A stretch of 64,000 nucleotides of DNA from Reinekea thalattae (GCF_008041945.1 NZ_VKAD01000001.1:1178001-1242000), one strand, 5' to 3'; shown: positions 45,236-55,235, counted from the first letter of the stretch. Notes: generated from the sequence alone by a model not told the origin. Made by a program: numbers and translations.

Positions 45236-45939
45236 TCTTGCTCCTGCTGACGCTGCTGAACTTCTAATGAATGCGCTTGGCGATGCAAGATGGCTGAAAA
45301 CTCTTCGGCAAAGGTTTCCAAGTTATTGAGCATTTTTTCCGATCGGGCAGAGAAACGGTTAAAGGCAACCACGGCTGGAATGGCCGCAAACAAACCCATC
45401 GCCGTTGCAATTAAGGCTTCTGCGATACCGGGCGCAACCGTCGATAAAGACACTTGAGTGACGGTCGCCAAACCCAAAAACGAATGCATAATGCCCCAGA
45501 CGGTACCAAACAAACCGATATAGGGACTGGTAGAACCAACCGTTGCCATAAAGTTTAGGTGTGCATCCAAACGCTCGGCTTCGCGACTTACCGCAACCCG
45601 CATGGCGCGCTGACAGCCCACCATAATGCCTTCGGCGTCGGTCACGTTTTGCTGTCTTAATCGCGTAAACTCTTTAAAGCCAGCACGAAACACCGCTTCT
45701 CCGCCACTGTGCTCTTCTGGGTTAGCATTCACCTGACGATAAAGATGAGCCAGATCGATGCCAGACCAAAAGCGTTCTTCAAAGAGCGCAAACTTGTTAA
45801 ATGAATCGGCGAGAACATTTCGACGTTCAAAAATAAACACCCAAGTTGTGATCGATAAGCCAACCAGCGTCAACATGACTAGCTTTACAAGTAATGAGGC
45901 ATCAACAATCAGTTGCCAATAGGAGAGTTCTTCACCCAC
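45232..45939 (-). CDS. tolQ: Tol motor subunit TolQ
   Basis: Proton-channel subunit of the Tol motor, 235 residues, three membrane spans. Family motifs are GSTSPYIGLFGTVWGIMHSF and APGIAEALIATAMGLFAAIPAVVAFN. GTG start with AAGGA 8 bases upstream. The gene ybgC, usually directly upstream, is missing. Confidence 0.97.
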   Translation of the reverse strand: MGEELSYWQLIVDASLLVKLVMLTLVGLSITTWVFIFERRNVLADSFNKFALFEERFWSGIDLAHLYRQVNANPEEHSGGEAVFRAGFKEFTRLRQQNVTDAEGIMVGCQRAMRVAVSREAERLDAHLNFMATVGSTSPYIGLFGTVWGIMHSFLGLATVTQVSLSTVAPGIAEALIATAMGLFAAIPAVVAFNRFSARSEKMLNNLETFAEEFSAILHRQAHSLEVQQRQQEQE

Positions 45940-46138
45940 TCGAGCATTCCTTAATTCAGTTAATAGTTAATCGATAGTAGAAATCGTTAAACTGTAGGCT
46001 AAATAAATAGAAAACAGAAAGCCAGCTAACAGTGTGACATTGTTAGAACTTTTCGTTGCGCTTTCATTACTGAATGGCTGTGTAACTGGAAACAGCACGC
46101 CTGAGCGGCGCACCATTGAAGGGAAAATAAATATTCGG

Positions 46139-47149
46139 CTAGCTTTCTGGCCGATCAAGCTCAAAGTGCAGATAGGCTAAATCGGTAGCGATTCGCCCTC
46201 TTGGCGTACGAATTAAATAGCCCTGTTGAATCAAGTACGGCTCGACGACATCTTCAAGCGTGTCACGCACTTCACTGAGTGCCGCTGCGATATTTTCAAT
46301 ACCCGCAGGGCCGCCATTGAATTTTTCAATCAAGGCCAATAAAACACGACGATCTAAATGATCGAAACCTGCCTTATCAACATGCAGCATATCCAGCGCA
46401 CTGTCGGCGATGGTTTGAGTGATGTGACCATCCGATTTCACTTCAGCAAAGTCACGTACACGGCGCAATAGTCGGTTAGCAATACGTGGCGTACCGCGTG
46501 AACGCAGCGCTATTTCGTGAGCACCAGCCTGTTCGATTTCAATGCCGAGCTTATCGGCAGAACGTGTCACGATGGTGGTCAAATCGGTTACTGAATAAAA
46601 TTCTAAACGCTCAACAATACCAAACCGATCACGTAGCGGTGAGGTCAATTTACCCGCACGAGTCGTTGCGCCCACTAATGTAAAAGGCGGTAGATCTAGC
46701 TTAATGCTACGTGCAGCAGGACCTTCGCCAATCATAATATCGAGCTGATAGTCTTCCATCGCTGGATAGAGAATTTCTTCAATATGAGGCGACAAACGAT
46801 GAATTTCATCAATGAACAGTACGTCACCCTGCTCTAGATTAGTCAGTAATGCCGCCAAATCGCCTGCCTTTTCTAAAACTGGGCCAGAGGTGGTTTTAAT
46901 ATTCACTTCCATCTCATTGGCGATGATGTTCGCCAATGTAGTTTTACCCAAACCCGGCGGGCCAAAAATTAGCGTGTGATCCAAAGGCTCTTGGCGTTTT
47001 TTAGCCGCACCAATAAAGATATCCATTTTTTCACGAACCGCTGGCTGGCCAATATAGTCCTGCAGCAATGTCGGCCTAATCGCTCGGTCGTGTTGTACTT
47101 CGACTGGCGATTCTGGCACTGGTGTAATAAAGCGATCCGTTTCAATCAT
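46139..47149 (-). CDS. ruvB: Holliday junction branch-migration helicase RuvB
   Basis: AAA+ motor of the RuvAB complex, 336 residues. Walker [12 protein letters not shown], Walker [10 protein letters not shown], sensor GATTRAG and the arginine finger region RDRFG, plus a C-terminal winged-helix DNA-binding domain. It starts 9 bases after the ruvA stop. Confidence 0.98.
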   Translation of the reverse strand: MIETDRFITPVPESPVEVQHDRAIRPTLLQDYIGQPAVREKMDIFIGAAKKRQEPLDHTLIFGPPGLGKTTLANIIANEMEVNIKTTSGPVLEKAGDLAALLTNLEQGDVLFIDEIHRLSPHIEEILYPAMEDYQLDIMIGEGPAARSIKLDLPPFTLVGATTRAGKLTSPLRDRFGIVERLEFYSVTDLTTIVTRSADKLGIEIEQAGAHEIALRSRGTPRIANRLLRRVRDFAEVKSDGHITQTIADSALDMLHVDKAGFDHLDRRVLLALIEKFNGGPAGIENIAAALSEVRDTLEDVVEPYLIQQGYLIRTPRGRIATDLAYLHFELDRPES

Positions 47150-47158
47150 GAGATGTCC

Positions 47159-47764
47159 TTACATGCTTTTTAAAGCATTACGAATTATTTCTTCCGAAGT
47201 CATGCCATCTGCGGCAACTTTGGCAATCGCTTTAGCAGCCAAAGCAGGCTTGTAACCGAGCGCAATAAGAGCGCTTTCAGCATCTTGCAGATGATCGACT
47301 CTATCTTCAGCTGGTGTTAAATCACCAAACGGCGACATCAGCATGGCACCGGCACTGCCCAGTGCATTGAGTTTATCTTTCATTTCTACAATGAGACGCT
47401 CGGCTGTTTTTTTACCGACGCCTGGAATTTTAGTCAATGCTGCTGGGTCCTGATCTTGAATCGACTGAACAAAGCGCTGAGTTTCCATACCGCTTAAAAT
47501 AGCCAGCGCCAACTTAGGGCCAACCCCACTGATTTTAACTAGGGTGCGAAACAACATACGTTCGTTTTCAGTCGCAAATCCATATAGGACATGAGCATCT
47601 TCACGTACCGCCAGATGCGTAATCAGAACCACTTTTTCACCCACCTTCGGTAACGCAAAAGCGGTAGACAGCGGCGCTTGAACCTCATAGCCAATGCCAT
47701 TGACATCAATTAATAAGTCAGGCGCTTTATTTTCGAGTAAAACGCCCTGAATGCGACCAATCAT
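47159..47764 (-). CDS. ruvA: Holliday junction-binding protein RuvA
   Basis: Tetrameric junction-recognition protein, 201 residues. It starts MIGRIQGVLLENKAPDLLID, preceded by AAGGAG 6 bases upstream. The longer in-frame extension is not supported. HhH motifs include VKISGVGPKLALAILSG and LTKIPGVGKKTAERLIVEM. The start overlaps the stop of the preceding membrane-protein gene (ATGA). Confidence 0.97.
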   Translation of the reverse strand: MIGRIQGVLLENKAPDLLIDVNGIGYEVQAPLSTAFALPKVGEKVVLITHLAVREDAHVLYGFATENERMLFRTLVKISGVGPKLALAILSGMETQRFVQSIQDQDPAALTKIPGVGKKTAERLIVEMKDKLNALGSAGAMLMSPFGDLTPAEDRVDHLQDAESALIALGYKPALAAKAIAKVAADGMTSEEIIRNALKSM

Positions 47765-48405
47765 GAATTCTCCTTGTCGGATGGTTGGCGATAACTGGTG
47801 GTAAATAAAAATCGTGGTAGCGATAACTGCCAACGAATCGCCGCAAAGCGAATAGCGACAATAATGGCAAAGCCGGTGATAACGCAAATAAACTCAGCGA
47901 CACCAAATAAGAACAACAAATAACTAACCAACGAGCCTATCAATGCTGCAGTTGCATAGACATCGCGGCGAAAAATCAATGGCACTTCATTGGCGAGCAA
48001 ATCTCGGAAAATACCACCAGCAATTCCTGAAGCCATACCCATCATCACAACCACAAGTCCGGGCAGGCCTAAATCAAAAGACGCCTGCGTGCCGCTGACG
48101 GTAAAGGCCGCCAAGCCAATCGCATCGGCATAAAGTAAGGCTTTAAACGGAATAGCAACAAACTTAACAAGAATAAAAGCCAAGGTTGCAGCAATAAGTG
48201 CTGTGTAGGCCAAGGTTAAATCAGCAATCCACGCCAATGGCGAAACATTCAATAACAGATCTCGCAGTGTGCCACCGCCTAGCGCGGTGACAAAGGCCAG
48301 CACCAAGACACCAAATAGGTCGAAGCGCTTACGTGATGCTTCTAACGTGCCTGCAATTGCGAATACAGCAACACCAAACAATTCAATCCAATAGAGACTA
48401 TTCAT
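47761..48405 (-). CDS. TRIC/UPF0126-family membrane protein
   Basis: A 214-residue polytopic protein (about 7 spans) of the family that includes prokaryotic TRIC potassium channels (YadS-like). The signature GGGTLRDLL repeats, with GGIFRDLLANEVPLIF in the second half. It sits between ruvC and ruvA, where Pseudomonas has no gene, and its stop overlaps the ruvA start. The reason for this placement is unknown. Confidence 0.88.
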   Translation of the reverse strand: MNSLYWIELFGVAVFAIAGTLEASRKRFDLFGVLVLAFVTALGGGTLRDLLLNVSPLAWIADLTLAYTALIAATLAFILVKFVAIPFKALLYADAIGLAAFTVSGTQASFDLGLPGLVVVMMGMASGIAGGIFRDLLANEVPLIFRRDVYATAALIGSLVSYLLFLFGVAEFICVITGFAIIVAIRFAAIRWQLSLPRFLFTTSYRQPSDKENS

Positions 48406-48417
48406 TAGGCTAACTCA

Positions 48418-48939
48418 TTAAACCAACCGGCCCCGGCGGGAATGGCTGGCTCCGGCAATGTTAATCAGACCGGTCGCAGTATAGGCGTGACAAGCAGCAA
48501 CGGCTAAGGCATCGGCAGCATCTTCTTGAGGCACACCCGGCAATTTTAATAAGGATTGCACCATGTAACCGACTTGCTCTTTGGTGGCGCCGCCATTACC
48601 AGCTACTGCCTGCTTAACTTTACGGGCAGCGTATTCGTACACCTCTAATTTCGCCTGAGTTCCTGCTATCATAGCTGCACCACGTGCTTGACCAAGTTTA
48701 ATCGCCGCATCTGGGCCTCGGCCCATAAAGACTTCTTCGATCGCCATTTGCTGTGGGCAATACTGGTCGATGATTTCAACCAAGGAACTAAAAATCAAAT
48801 CGAGACGGTGAGCCATTGTTGGCTCTTTATGAACACGAATAACGCCGCTAGCAATATATTCTAGGCGTGAGCCAACCTGGTTAATTAAACCAAAACCGGT
48901 TTTTCGCGAACCTGGATCGACACCAAGAATAATAGCCAA
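48418..48939 (-). CDS. ruvC: Holliday junction resolvase RuvC
   Basis: Endonuclease that cuts Holliday junctions, 173 residues. It starts MAIILGVDPGSRKTGFGLI with catalytic Asp7, has Glu in QMAIEEVFMG and acidic residues near QEDAADALAVAACHA. Same order with yebC upstream as in other gammaproteobacteria. Confidence 0.97.
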   Translation of the reverse strand: MAIILGVDPGSRKTGFGLINQVGSRLEYIASGVIRVHKEPTMAHRLDLIFSSLVEIIDQYCPQQMAIEEVFMGRGPDAAIKLGQARGAAMIAGTQAKLEVYEYAARKVKQAVAGNGGATKEQVGYMVQSLLKLPGVPQEDAADALAVAACHAYTATGLINIAGASHSRRGRLV

Positions 48940-48950
48940 GTAACGTGCGC

Positions 48951-49673
48951 CTATTGGTCAATAAAATTTGCGTTAGTATAGACTGCTTGCACATCGTCTA
49001 AGTCTTCTAACATATCGATAAGACGCTGCACCTTTTCAATCGCTTCACCTTCGATATCCACTTCGGTGCTTGGAATCATAGTCACCTCGCCTTCAGGTTC
49101 ATAACCTGCATTCACCAATGCAGTTTTGACCGTTAGGAAATCTTCTGGAGTTGTTCGTACTTCAAAGCTGCCGTCGTCATTGCTGATAACATCTTCTGCA
49201 CCAGACTCTAACGCCAGATCCATCAACGCATCTTCATCGGCTTTTTCAACAAATAGCTGACCGGCACTGCTGAACAAATAAGCCACCGAACCATCGGTAC
49301 CTAAATTACCGCCAGTTTTAGTAAAGGCGTGGCGAACCTCACTGACGGTACGGTTTTTATTATCTGATAAGCATTTAACGTAAACAGCAACACCTTGGAT
49401 GCCGTAACCTTCATAAGTCATCGCATCAAAGTTTTCACCATCACCGGCGCCGGCGCCGCGAGCAATGGCTTTATCGATGGTGTCGCGTTTCATATTGGCG
49501 CTTAATGCCTTATCGATAACGCTTCTTAAACTGGGATTATCTTCTGGGTTCGGCCCGCCTGATTTGGCGGCAACAACCAGCTCACGAATAATTTTGGTGA
49601 AAATCTTACCGCGCTTTGAATCTTGCGCTGCTTTTCGATGGCGAATATTTGCCCATTTACTATGACCGGCCAT
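48951..49673 (-). CDS. yebC: YebC/PmpR-family regulatory protein
   Basis: DNA-binding or translation-related protein of 240 residues. It starts [31 protein letters not shown], the family hallmark. Recent work links related proteins to relief of ribosome stalling, but here the role is inferred from family only. It is directly upstream of ruvC. Confidence 0.95.
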   Translation of the reverse strand: MAGHSKWANIRHRKAAQDSKRGKIFTKIIRELVVAAKSGGPNPEDNPSLRSVIDKALSANMKRDTIDKAIARGAGAGDGENFDAMTYEGYGIQGVAVYVKCLSDNKNRTVSEVRHAFTKTGGNLGTDGSVAYLFSSAGQLFVEKADEDALMDLALESGAEDVISNDDGSFEVRTTPEDFLTVKTALVNAGYEPEGEVTMIPSTEVDIEGEAIEKVQRLIDMLEDLDDVQAVYTNANFIDQ

Positions 49674-49773
49674 AGCTACCTCTTACCTATCTTACAGATT
49701 AAACAAATCATCTTGATGTAACGGTTCGTTGATTCTTCACCTCGTTACATCACTGCTAACTATTAAAAATTCT

Positions 49774-49848
49774 TTGCTATAAAAATGGCTAAAAACGCTT
49801 TGCTATAAAAACGCTTTTCTATAAAGAGCTACTCGCTATAAAAATAAG
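49774..49848 (-). repeat. Imperfect short repeats between aspS and yebC
   Basis: The motif GCTATAAAAA or a close variant recurs about four times in 75 bases (near 49776, 49802, 49820 and 49835). It lies directly beside the aspS terminator. Function is unknown. Confidence 0.55.
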
Positions 49849-49869
49849 GGAGCCATCAGCTCCCTATTT
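49845..49869 (-). terminator. Intrinsic terminator of aspS
   Basis: AGGGAGC (49847-49853), loop CATCA, GCTCCCT (49859-49865). On the minus strand, the transcript direction of aspS, the stem is followed by a T-rich stretch. Confidence 0.75.
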
Positions 49870-49955
49870 TCAATTTAGACACTTCGCTATGCGATGACCT
49901 ACCTTATAAAACAATCCGTCAAATAAAATAACTCGCCATCGCTTTTGGCTGGTGA

Positions 49956-51743
49956 CTATTTTTTCTCTGCGGTTTCTTTACGAACGCGAATGTTCAACTC
50001 TTTAAGCTGTTCACTGTCGACATGGCCCGGTGCTTCAGTCAATACACAGGCGGCCGTTTGAGTTTTCGGGAACGCAATCACTTCACGAATGGATTCAGAC
50101 TTTGTCATCAACATAACCAGACGATCCAAACCAAAGGCTAAGCCACCATGCGGCGGGCAACCATAACGCAGTGCAGACAATAAGAAACCGAACTTCTCTT
50201 CCTGCTCTTCTTTGCTGATGTTCAATACATCGAAGACAGTGTTCTGCATCGCTTCATCATGAATACGAATCGAGCCACCACCAAGTTCCATACCGTTAAG
50301 CACCATATCGTATGCTTTAGACAAGGCGTTGAGCGGGTTAGCGACCAACTCTTCTGGTGAGCATGAAGGCATGGTGAACGGGTGGTGCAATGCAGTTAAG
50401 TTACCATCACCGGTTTCTTCAAACATTGGGAAATCGACAACCCATAATGGCGCCCACTCTGCAGTATAAAGATCTAGATCTTCACCAATCTTACAACGCA
50501 AGGCACCTAGCGCATCGTTAACGATTTTCGCTTTATCGGCACCGAAGAAGATTAGGTCGCCATCTTTAGCTTCTAAACGCTCAAGCAACGCTTTACGGAC
50601 ATCGACCGGTAAGAATTTAACAATCGGCGATTGCAAACCACAGTCATCGCCATCTTCTAACTTGGTGACATCGTTAACCTTGATGTACGCCAAGCCTTTA
50701 GCGCCGTAGATGCTAACGTACTTGGTGTAATCATCGATCTGCTTACGCGTTAGGCTGTTACCACCCGGTACTTTTAAGGCAGCAACGCGGCCAGCTGCAT
50801 CTTTTGCAGGGCCTGAGAATACTTTAAATTCAACAGATTCCATTAGGTCGTTAACAGACACTAACTCCAATGGGATACGTAAGTCAGGCTTGTCACTGCC
50901 GTATTTTTCCATCGCTTCAGAGAATGGCATACGTTGGAAGTCGCCGAACTCAACATCCAAGACTTCTTTAAACAACGCACGAATCATGGTTTCGGTAATC
51001 GCCATAATGCCGTCTTCATCTAAGAATGACGTTTCGATATCGATCTGAGTAAATTCAGGCTGACGGTCTGCACGCAAATCTTCATCGCGGAAACATTTTG
51101 CGATCTGATAATAGCGATCAAAACCCGACACCATTAACAGCTGTTTGAATAGCTGAGGTGACTGCGGCAGTGCAAAGAACGAGCCCGGATGGGTGCGCGA
51201 TGGTACTAAGTAGTCACGCGCGCCTTCTGGCGTTGCTCGGTTCAAAATCGGGGTTTCAACGTCAATAAAGCCTTGGTCTTCCAACGCACGACGCACACTC
51301 GAAGTAATACGTGAACGCAAAATCAGCTTTTGCTGCATCTCAGGACGACGCAAATCCATGTAGCGATACTTCAAACGAACATCTTCACCAACAGGTGAAT
51401 AATCATCCAACGGGAACGGCGGTGTTAGTGCTTTGTTTAGCACTTTAATTTCACGACCCAGCATTTCGACTTCACCGGTCGACATGTTGGTGTTTACTGT
51501 GCCTTCTGGGCGCGCACGCACAAGGCCGGTAATTTCAACGACATATTCACTACGAACGCGATCGGCAGTTGCAAAGCTTTCTTCAGCGTCCGGGTCAAAT
51601 ACCACCTGCATGATGCCTTCACGATCTCGAACATCTAAAAAAATGACACCACCGTGGTCACGACGACGATGAACCCAACCGCTAATAGTTAATGTCTGGT
51701 CAATGTTTGAGCTATTTATGGCTCCGCAATACAGGCTTCGCAT
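49956..51743 (-). CDS. aspS: Aspartyl-tRNA synthetase
   Basis: Charges tRNA-Asp, 595 residues, bacterial type with a large GAD insertion (about 290-410). It starts [10 protein letters not shown] with the OB-fold anticodon domain (about 1-110). Class II motifs are [28 protein letters not shown] and the final [12 protein letters not shown]. It is the first gene of the aspS-yebC-ruv block. Confidence 0.98.
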   Translation of the reverse strand: MRSLYCGAINSSNIDQTLTISGWVHRRRDHGGVIFLDVRDREGIMQVVFDPDAEESFATADRVRSEYVVEITGLVRARPEGTVNTNMSTGEVEMLGREIKVLNKALTPPFPLDDYSPVGEDVRLKYRYMDLRRPEMQQKLILRSRITSSVRRALEDQGFIDVETPILNRATPEGARDYLVPSRTHPGSFFALPQSPQLFKQLLMVSGFDRYYQIAKCFRDEDLRADRQPEFTQIDIETSFLDEDGIMAITETMIRALFKEVLDVEFGDFQRMPFSEAMEKYGSDKPDLRIPLELVSVNDLMESVEFKVFSGPAKDAAGRVAALKVPGGNSLTRKQIDDYTKYVSIYGAKGLAYIKVNDVTKLEDGDDCGLQSPIVKFLPVDVRKALLERLEAKDGDLIFFGADKAKIVNDALGALRCKIGEDLDLYTAEWAPLWVVDFPMFEETGDGNLTALHHPFTMPSCSPEELVANPLNALSKAYDMVLNGMELGGGSIRIHDEAMQNTVFDVLNISKEEQEEKFGFLLSALRYGCPPHGGLAFGLDRLVMLMTKSESIREVIAFPKTQTAACVLTEAPGHVDSEQLKELNIRVRKETAEKK

Positions 51744-51874
51744 GGTTTTTCCCGATTCAGATATTTGATTTTCAAAAAAAGGCGGGCATTATACAACGAA
51801 TCAGTTAAGAATTAACCCACTGAAATACAGATGGCCATTATGTTTTTTTCCTCAACGTTAGAATGGATGCAAGA

Positions 51875-52438
51875 ATGATCAAATCAATTACGACCAGCTT
51901 AATCACCGTGTTCATTTCAATCCCATTAGTAATGGCGGATGAAGTGCCACAAGACAAGCGCAGTGGCTTTTACCTAAGCGGTGGCATTGGACTTCATTAC
52001 ATGAATTATGACTTACTTATTAATGATGGCCTATACGCATCAGAAACTAACTACGGTGCTGTAAGCTCTGTCAAAATAGGTGGTTATCTCACACCTCAAT
52101 TCGCCCTTTATTATGTCCGTGATGCCGCTTGGTGGAATGATGAAGATGTTGATTCAACTATGCTAACAGGCTTAGCAGGTATCGGTGGCTCTTACTACTT
52201 CTCACCAAATACGCCTAGTACTTTCTTGGAATTTGGGTTAGGCGTCGGCGACATTCAAAACACTACGTACTCGACAGGGGAGTCCGGTGGTGCAGTGATG
52301 ATTGGCCTAGGAAGAGAAATCACCCCACATATCCAGCTATCTGGTAATATTTTAAGCACCAGCATTGATGACAGTTACTACAGCAATGTAATCTATGAAA
52401 CATCAGCCATTTACGTAAAATTAGAATTCAAATTATAA
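51875..52438 (+). CDS. Putative outer-membrane beta-barrel protein, about 187 residues
   Basis: Signal peptide (about 1-22, cleavage after VMA), then a barrel-like region rich in Gly and aromatic residues (FYLSGGIGLHYMNYDL) with alternating strands to the C terminus. It resembles small OmpX/OmpW-type barrels, but I cannot place it in a family. I chose ATG 51875 over 51863 because it leaves a clean signal peptide. A weak hairpin lies about 15 bases downstream. Confidence 0.75.
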   Translation: MIKSITTSLITVFISIPLVMADEVPQDKRSGFYLSGGIGLHYMNYDLLINDGLYASETNYGAVSSVKIGGYLTPQFALYYVRDAAWWNDEDVDSTMLTGLAGIGGSYYFSPNTPSTFLEFGLGVGDIQNTTYSTGESGGAVMIGLGREITPHIQLSGNILSTSIDDSYYSNVIYETSAIYVKLEFKL

Positions 52439-52556
52439 TCGAACCACTGGCTAAGGCTTTTGTTTTAACCAAATGAAAGCCTTGGCTCATAACTCCACAA
52501 ATTCAAATGACATCGGAGGCCATTCCAACCGGCACAGCTTTCGAATTTTGTAATCA

Positions 52557-53336
52557 TTAACGCAAAGAATAATGCTTAAAAACCGCCTGACGAATTTCCA
52601 TATATGAAATGCCATTGTCTGGAACATACATTTCTCGAAACAGATGACGCCCATCTTTATATTCAAAACTCACATCACAAACCCTATAAGGCGTACCAGG
52701 GACACCATTTTTACTGCGCGGTACGACTGTTTTGCAGCCATCAACAAGGAAATCACCAGTATCAATTCGTGAATAAGCAAACGCTTGACTGCCTTCAAAC
52801 CAAGTAGCAAAAATAATCGTTAGAAGTGTAGGTAGAATTAAACGGGAATTATTAATAATTTGATAAGCATACTTTGAGCTGAGCACTATCATGGTCCCAA
52901 GCAGGTTTACAACGATCAATACAATCAACATGTTAGGGACCGTATGAAATATATAGGTATCATCGTGCACAATCAAAAACATAGGACCTATCGATGTCAT
53001 ATAAACAAAACATGCCCACCACAGCTGACTCTCTGGATCTTCAGCAAAAAATGCCCACAACACTATCGTCGATAAAAGATAAGCCAATGACAGCACCAAA
53101 GGCACAAGAAGGGGGGACATATAAACCAAAATTGCATAATCTTTAGGGACTTGCGATTGAGGCCCAGAGATATAAGCAACGGAAAAAAGATAGACAACGA
53201 TGAAAATTGACAGGCTTTTCTTGAAGTGAGTAACAAGTAAAAACAAAATTGTTTTATTTATAGCTCCAGTGACATAGGAAACTGGCCAAATCATGCCATT
53301 TTTAGGCTGATCGTCATCAACTTCTGCAGAGCTCAT
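52557..53336 (-). CDS. Unrecognised polytopic membrane protein, 259 residues
   Basis: About six hydrophobic segments between residues 28 and 185, then a soluble C-terminal domain of about 70 residues with two Cys residues (DGCKTVV, YRVCDV) and strand-like KDGRHLF. I do not recognise the family. Both flanking genes (a barrel protein and acylphosphatase) are unrelated, so context does not help. Confidence 0.72.
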   Translation of the reverse strand: MSSAEVDDDQPKNGMIWPVSYVTGAINKTILFLLVTHFKKSLSIFIVVYLFSVAYISGPQSQVPKDYAILVYMSPLLVPLVLSLAYLLSTIVLWAFFAEDPESQLWWACFVYMTSIGPMFLIVHDDTYIFHTVPNMLIVLIVVNLLGTMIVLSSKYAYQIINNSRLILPTLLTIIFATWFEGSQAFAYSRIDTGDFLVDGCKTVVPRSKNGVPGTPYRVCDVSFEYKDGRHLFREMYVPDNGISYMEIRQAVFKHYSLR

Positions 53337-53417
53337 TTTATTCCTAAATCATTCGGGATTCTCGGCAATCATACCCTGCGAATGAGAATGCTAAAACCTA
53401 ACGCTGTGCAACAACAC

Positions 53418-53687
53418 TCAACCGGTCATAAAACCCTGTACTTTTGTTGGCTCACACGGCTCAACATCGACCCCCAGTACTTTGGCAAAAACCGGCCCTT
53501 CGTGCAGAGACTCAATCATTTCGCCTATCGCTTCTGTTGAGCCACACATGAACACCTCAACACGGCCATCGGCAAGATTTAATGCATAGCCTTCAATATT
53601 TAACTCGCGCGCACGCTTTTTACAATACAGTCGATATCCCACTCCCTGCACTTTGCCGTATACCCAAGCTTTTACATACTGCCGCAT
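53418..53687 (-). CDS. acyP: Acylphosphatase
   Basis: Hydrolyses acyl phosphates, 89 residues. It has the phosphate-binding loop GKVQGVGYR with the catalytic Arg, and the catalytic Asn in GYALNLADGRVEV. Both residues of the active site are present. Terminal region and length match the family. Confidence 0.95.
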   Translation of the reverse strand: MRQYVKAWVYGKVQGVGYRLYCKKRARELNIEGYALNLADGRVEVFMCGSTEAIGEMIESLHEGPVFAKVLGVDVEPCEPTKVQGFMTG

Positions 53688-53881
53688 AGCACCTCCTTTT
53701 AGCCTTTATTGTTTGCCACACCATGATACTAACTAAGTTCGACACGGCGTTATATTGCACTTTGATAACAAATGAGATGAATTATTCGCTCAATAGTTAA
53801 CCAACTTAGAAACGCCATCGGCATCCACCATAAGTCGGTACTGCAACAACCTTAGCTTAGTCATACAAACAGCCCCCTTAT

Positions 53882-53897
53882 ATTAGAAAAAACTAAT
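53882..53897. promoter_or_regulatory. Operator-like dyad 1
   Basis: ATTAG-AAAAAA-CTAAT, a 5-bp inverted repeat with a 6-base centre, 78 bp (centre to centre) upstream of a second, stronger copy. Regulator unknown. Confidence 0.5.
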
Positions 53898-53959
53898 AAA
53901 ATTAATCTTAGTCAATTAAAATCTAACAAATAGCGTGCACTTCCTGTAAAAACCTATAC

Positions 53960-53975
53960 ATTAGTAAAAACTAAT
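53960..53975. promoter_or_regulatory. Operator-like dyad 2
   Basis: ATTAGT-AAAA-ACTAAT, a perfect 6-bp inverted repeat with a 4-base centre. It begins at the end of a possible -10 element (TATACA, 53955-53960), so a bound repressor would block the transcription start. Confidence 0.6.
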
Positions 53976-53992
53976 ATAAAGGGAGAGCCCTA

Positions 53993-55186
53993 ATGATTCG
54001 CAGAAACCCAAACCTAAATTATCATCCAAGCTATTGGCTCGCCGCGCTAGGTGCTGGCGGCACCGCGGTAAGCTTCTTTATGTATCTGATGTGGATGGTG
54101 CCACACAAAAGCACGCCGATTCCGACCTTTGCAGATTTACAGGCGCAACTCAGTACGGGTGGCATTGTCACTTCGATCAGTATTGCCGCCATTATTGCGA
54201 TTATCGGTTTTTCGATTTTGCATTTAGTCCTACTTGGCTGGAACATTCTTGAAAGCCTTGCTCACAAAAAAGACCTCGATGCTCTTAATAACACCCCAGC
54301 AGAACTGCAAAAAATGGCCATTCCACTGACCTTTGCAATGACGATTAATGTGTTCTTCATTCTTGGAGCTTTATTTGTACCTGGGCTTTGGAACTACGTT
54401 GAGTACCTATTCCCAGGAGCCATCGTTGCATTCGGCATTGTCGCATTTTTCGCAACCCGACAGTTTGGCAACTATATGGCTCACATCATTCATAACGGTG
54501 GCCACAAAAGCCATGAACATAATCATCTATCCGGTTTGATCAGTGTTTTTACCTTTTCAATGGTTGCCGTCGGCTTTGCGGCCTCATCTGCCATGTCTCA
54601 TGTTGGCGCCACCGTTGCCGTAGCAACAACACTAAGCATTGCCTTTGCGGTATTTGCTGTTGTGCTGGCGATCATTGTTTTGACTCACGGCTTAAATGCC
54701 ATGATGGAGCACGGCTTAGCACACCCGGCCTCACCTAGTATCTGGATGCTTATTCCAATCTTGACGCTTTTAGGTATCACCTGGGTACGCTTGTCTCATG
54801 GCCTAACTCACGAATACGGCGTTGAAAGCAGTGCTGGCGATCTATTTTTACCCTTGACGATTTTATTCTCGCTACAGATTGGCGTACTGGCCTTAGGCTA
54901 TAAAGTCATGAAAGCCAATGGCTATTTAAAAGCCTATATTCAAGGAGATCAGGAAAGCCCTGTCAGCTTTGGCTTAATTTGCCCAGGCGTCGCTCTGTTT
55001 GTACTAGGCATGTTTTGGTGGCACATCGGCTGGGTTAAAACGGGGGTTATCGCTCAATTCAGCCCTATTTATTGGCTTGGCATGGCGCTTTTGTTTGTAG
55101 TTCAGCTAATCACCGTGGTCGCGTTGCTTAAGTTATCGAATAAATTACTTCGCCACCCTGCTGATCGGACTCTAGCACACGCTTAG
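53993..55186 (+). CDS. Polytopic membrane protein (possibly TsoY-like)
   Basis: A 397-residue inner-membrane protein with about 10 hydrophobic segments. The N terminus NPNLNYHPSYWLAALGAGG, then SFFMYLMWMVPH, resembles a family I half-remember as TsoY. The name and any link to sulfur or selenium are unverified. His-rich loops (HIIHNGGHKSHEHNHL, about 163-178) could bind metal. Other His occur in HGLNAMMEHGLAHP. Two operator-like dyads upstream suggest a dedicated repressor encoded elsewhere. A C(UUCG)G hairpin follows. The substrate is unknown. Confidence 0.8.
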   Translation: MIRRNPNLNYHPSYWLAALGAGGTAVSFFMYLMWMVPHKSTPIPTFADLQAQLSTGGIVTSISIAAIIAIIGFSILHLVLLGWNILESLAHKKDLDALNNTPAELQKMAIPLTFAMTINVFFILGALFVPGLWNYVEYLFPGAIVAFGIVAFFATRQFGNYMAHIIHNGGHKSHEHNHLSGLISVFTFSMVAVGFAASSAMSHVGATVAVATTLSIAFAVFAVVLAIIVLTHGLNAMMEHGLAHPASPSIWMLIPILTLLGITWVRLSHGLTHEYGVESSAGDLFLPLTILFSLQIGVLALGYKVMKANGYLKAYIQGDQESPVSFGLICPGVALFVLGMFWWHIGWVKTGVIAQFSPIYWLGMALLFVVQLITVVALLKLSNKLLRHPADRTLAHA

Positions 55187-55217
55187 GTTTATTATTTAGT
55201 GACTTAAGCTCATTCTT

Positions 55218-55235
55218 GGGTAGCTTCGGCTACCC
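55218..55235 (+). terminator. UUCG-tetraloop hairpin
   Basis: GGGTAGC (55218-55224), loop TTCG, GCTACCC (55229-55235), a very stable C(UUCG)G hairpin 32 bases after the membrane protein gene. The following bases are not T-rich, so it may be a terminator or an RNA-stabilising hairpin. Confidence 0.5.

Larger units (their letters stand above)
53688..53992. other. Intergenic region with two operator-like dyads
   Basis: About 305 bases between acyP and the membrane protein gene at 53993. It is AT-rich in its downstream half. Contents: two dyads of the ATTAG...CTAAT type (53882-53897, 53960-53975), a possible -10 element TATACA at 53955-53960 touching the second dyad, and GGAG just before the ATG. 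I see no other gene or hairpin. Confidence 0.55.

Noticed and set aside
45967-46164. Small minus-strand frame between ruvB and tolQ, with one hydrophobic segment
   Set aside because: It starts inside ruvB, has no ribosome-binding site at either possible ATG, and does not resemble YbgC. The segment may be plain intergenic DNA.
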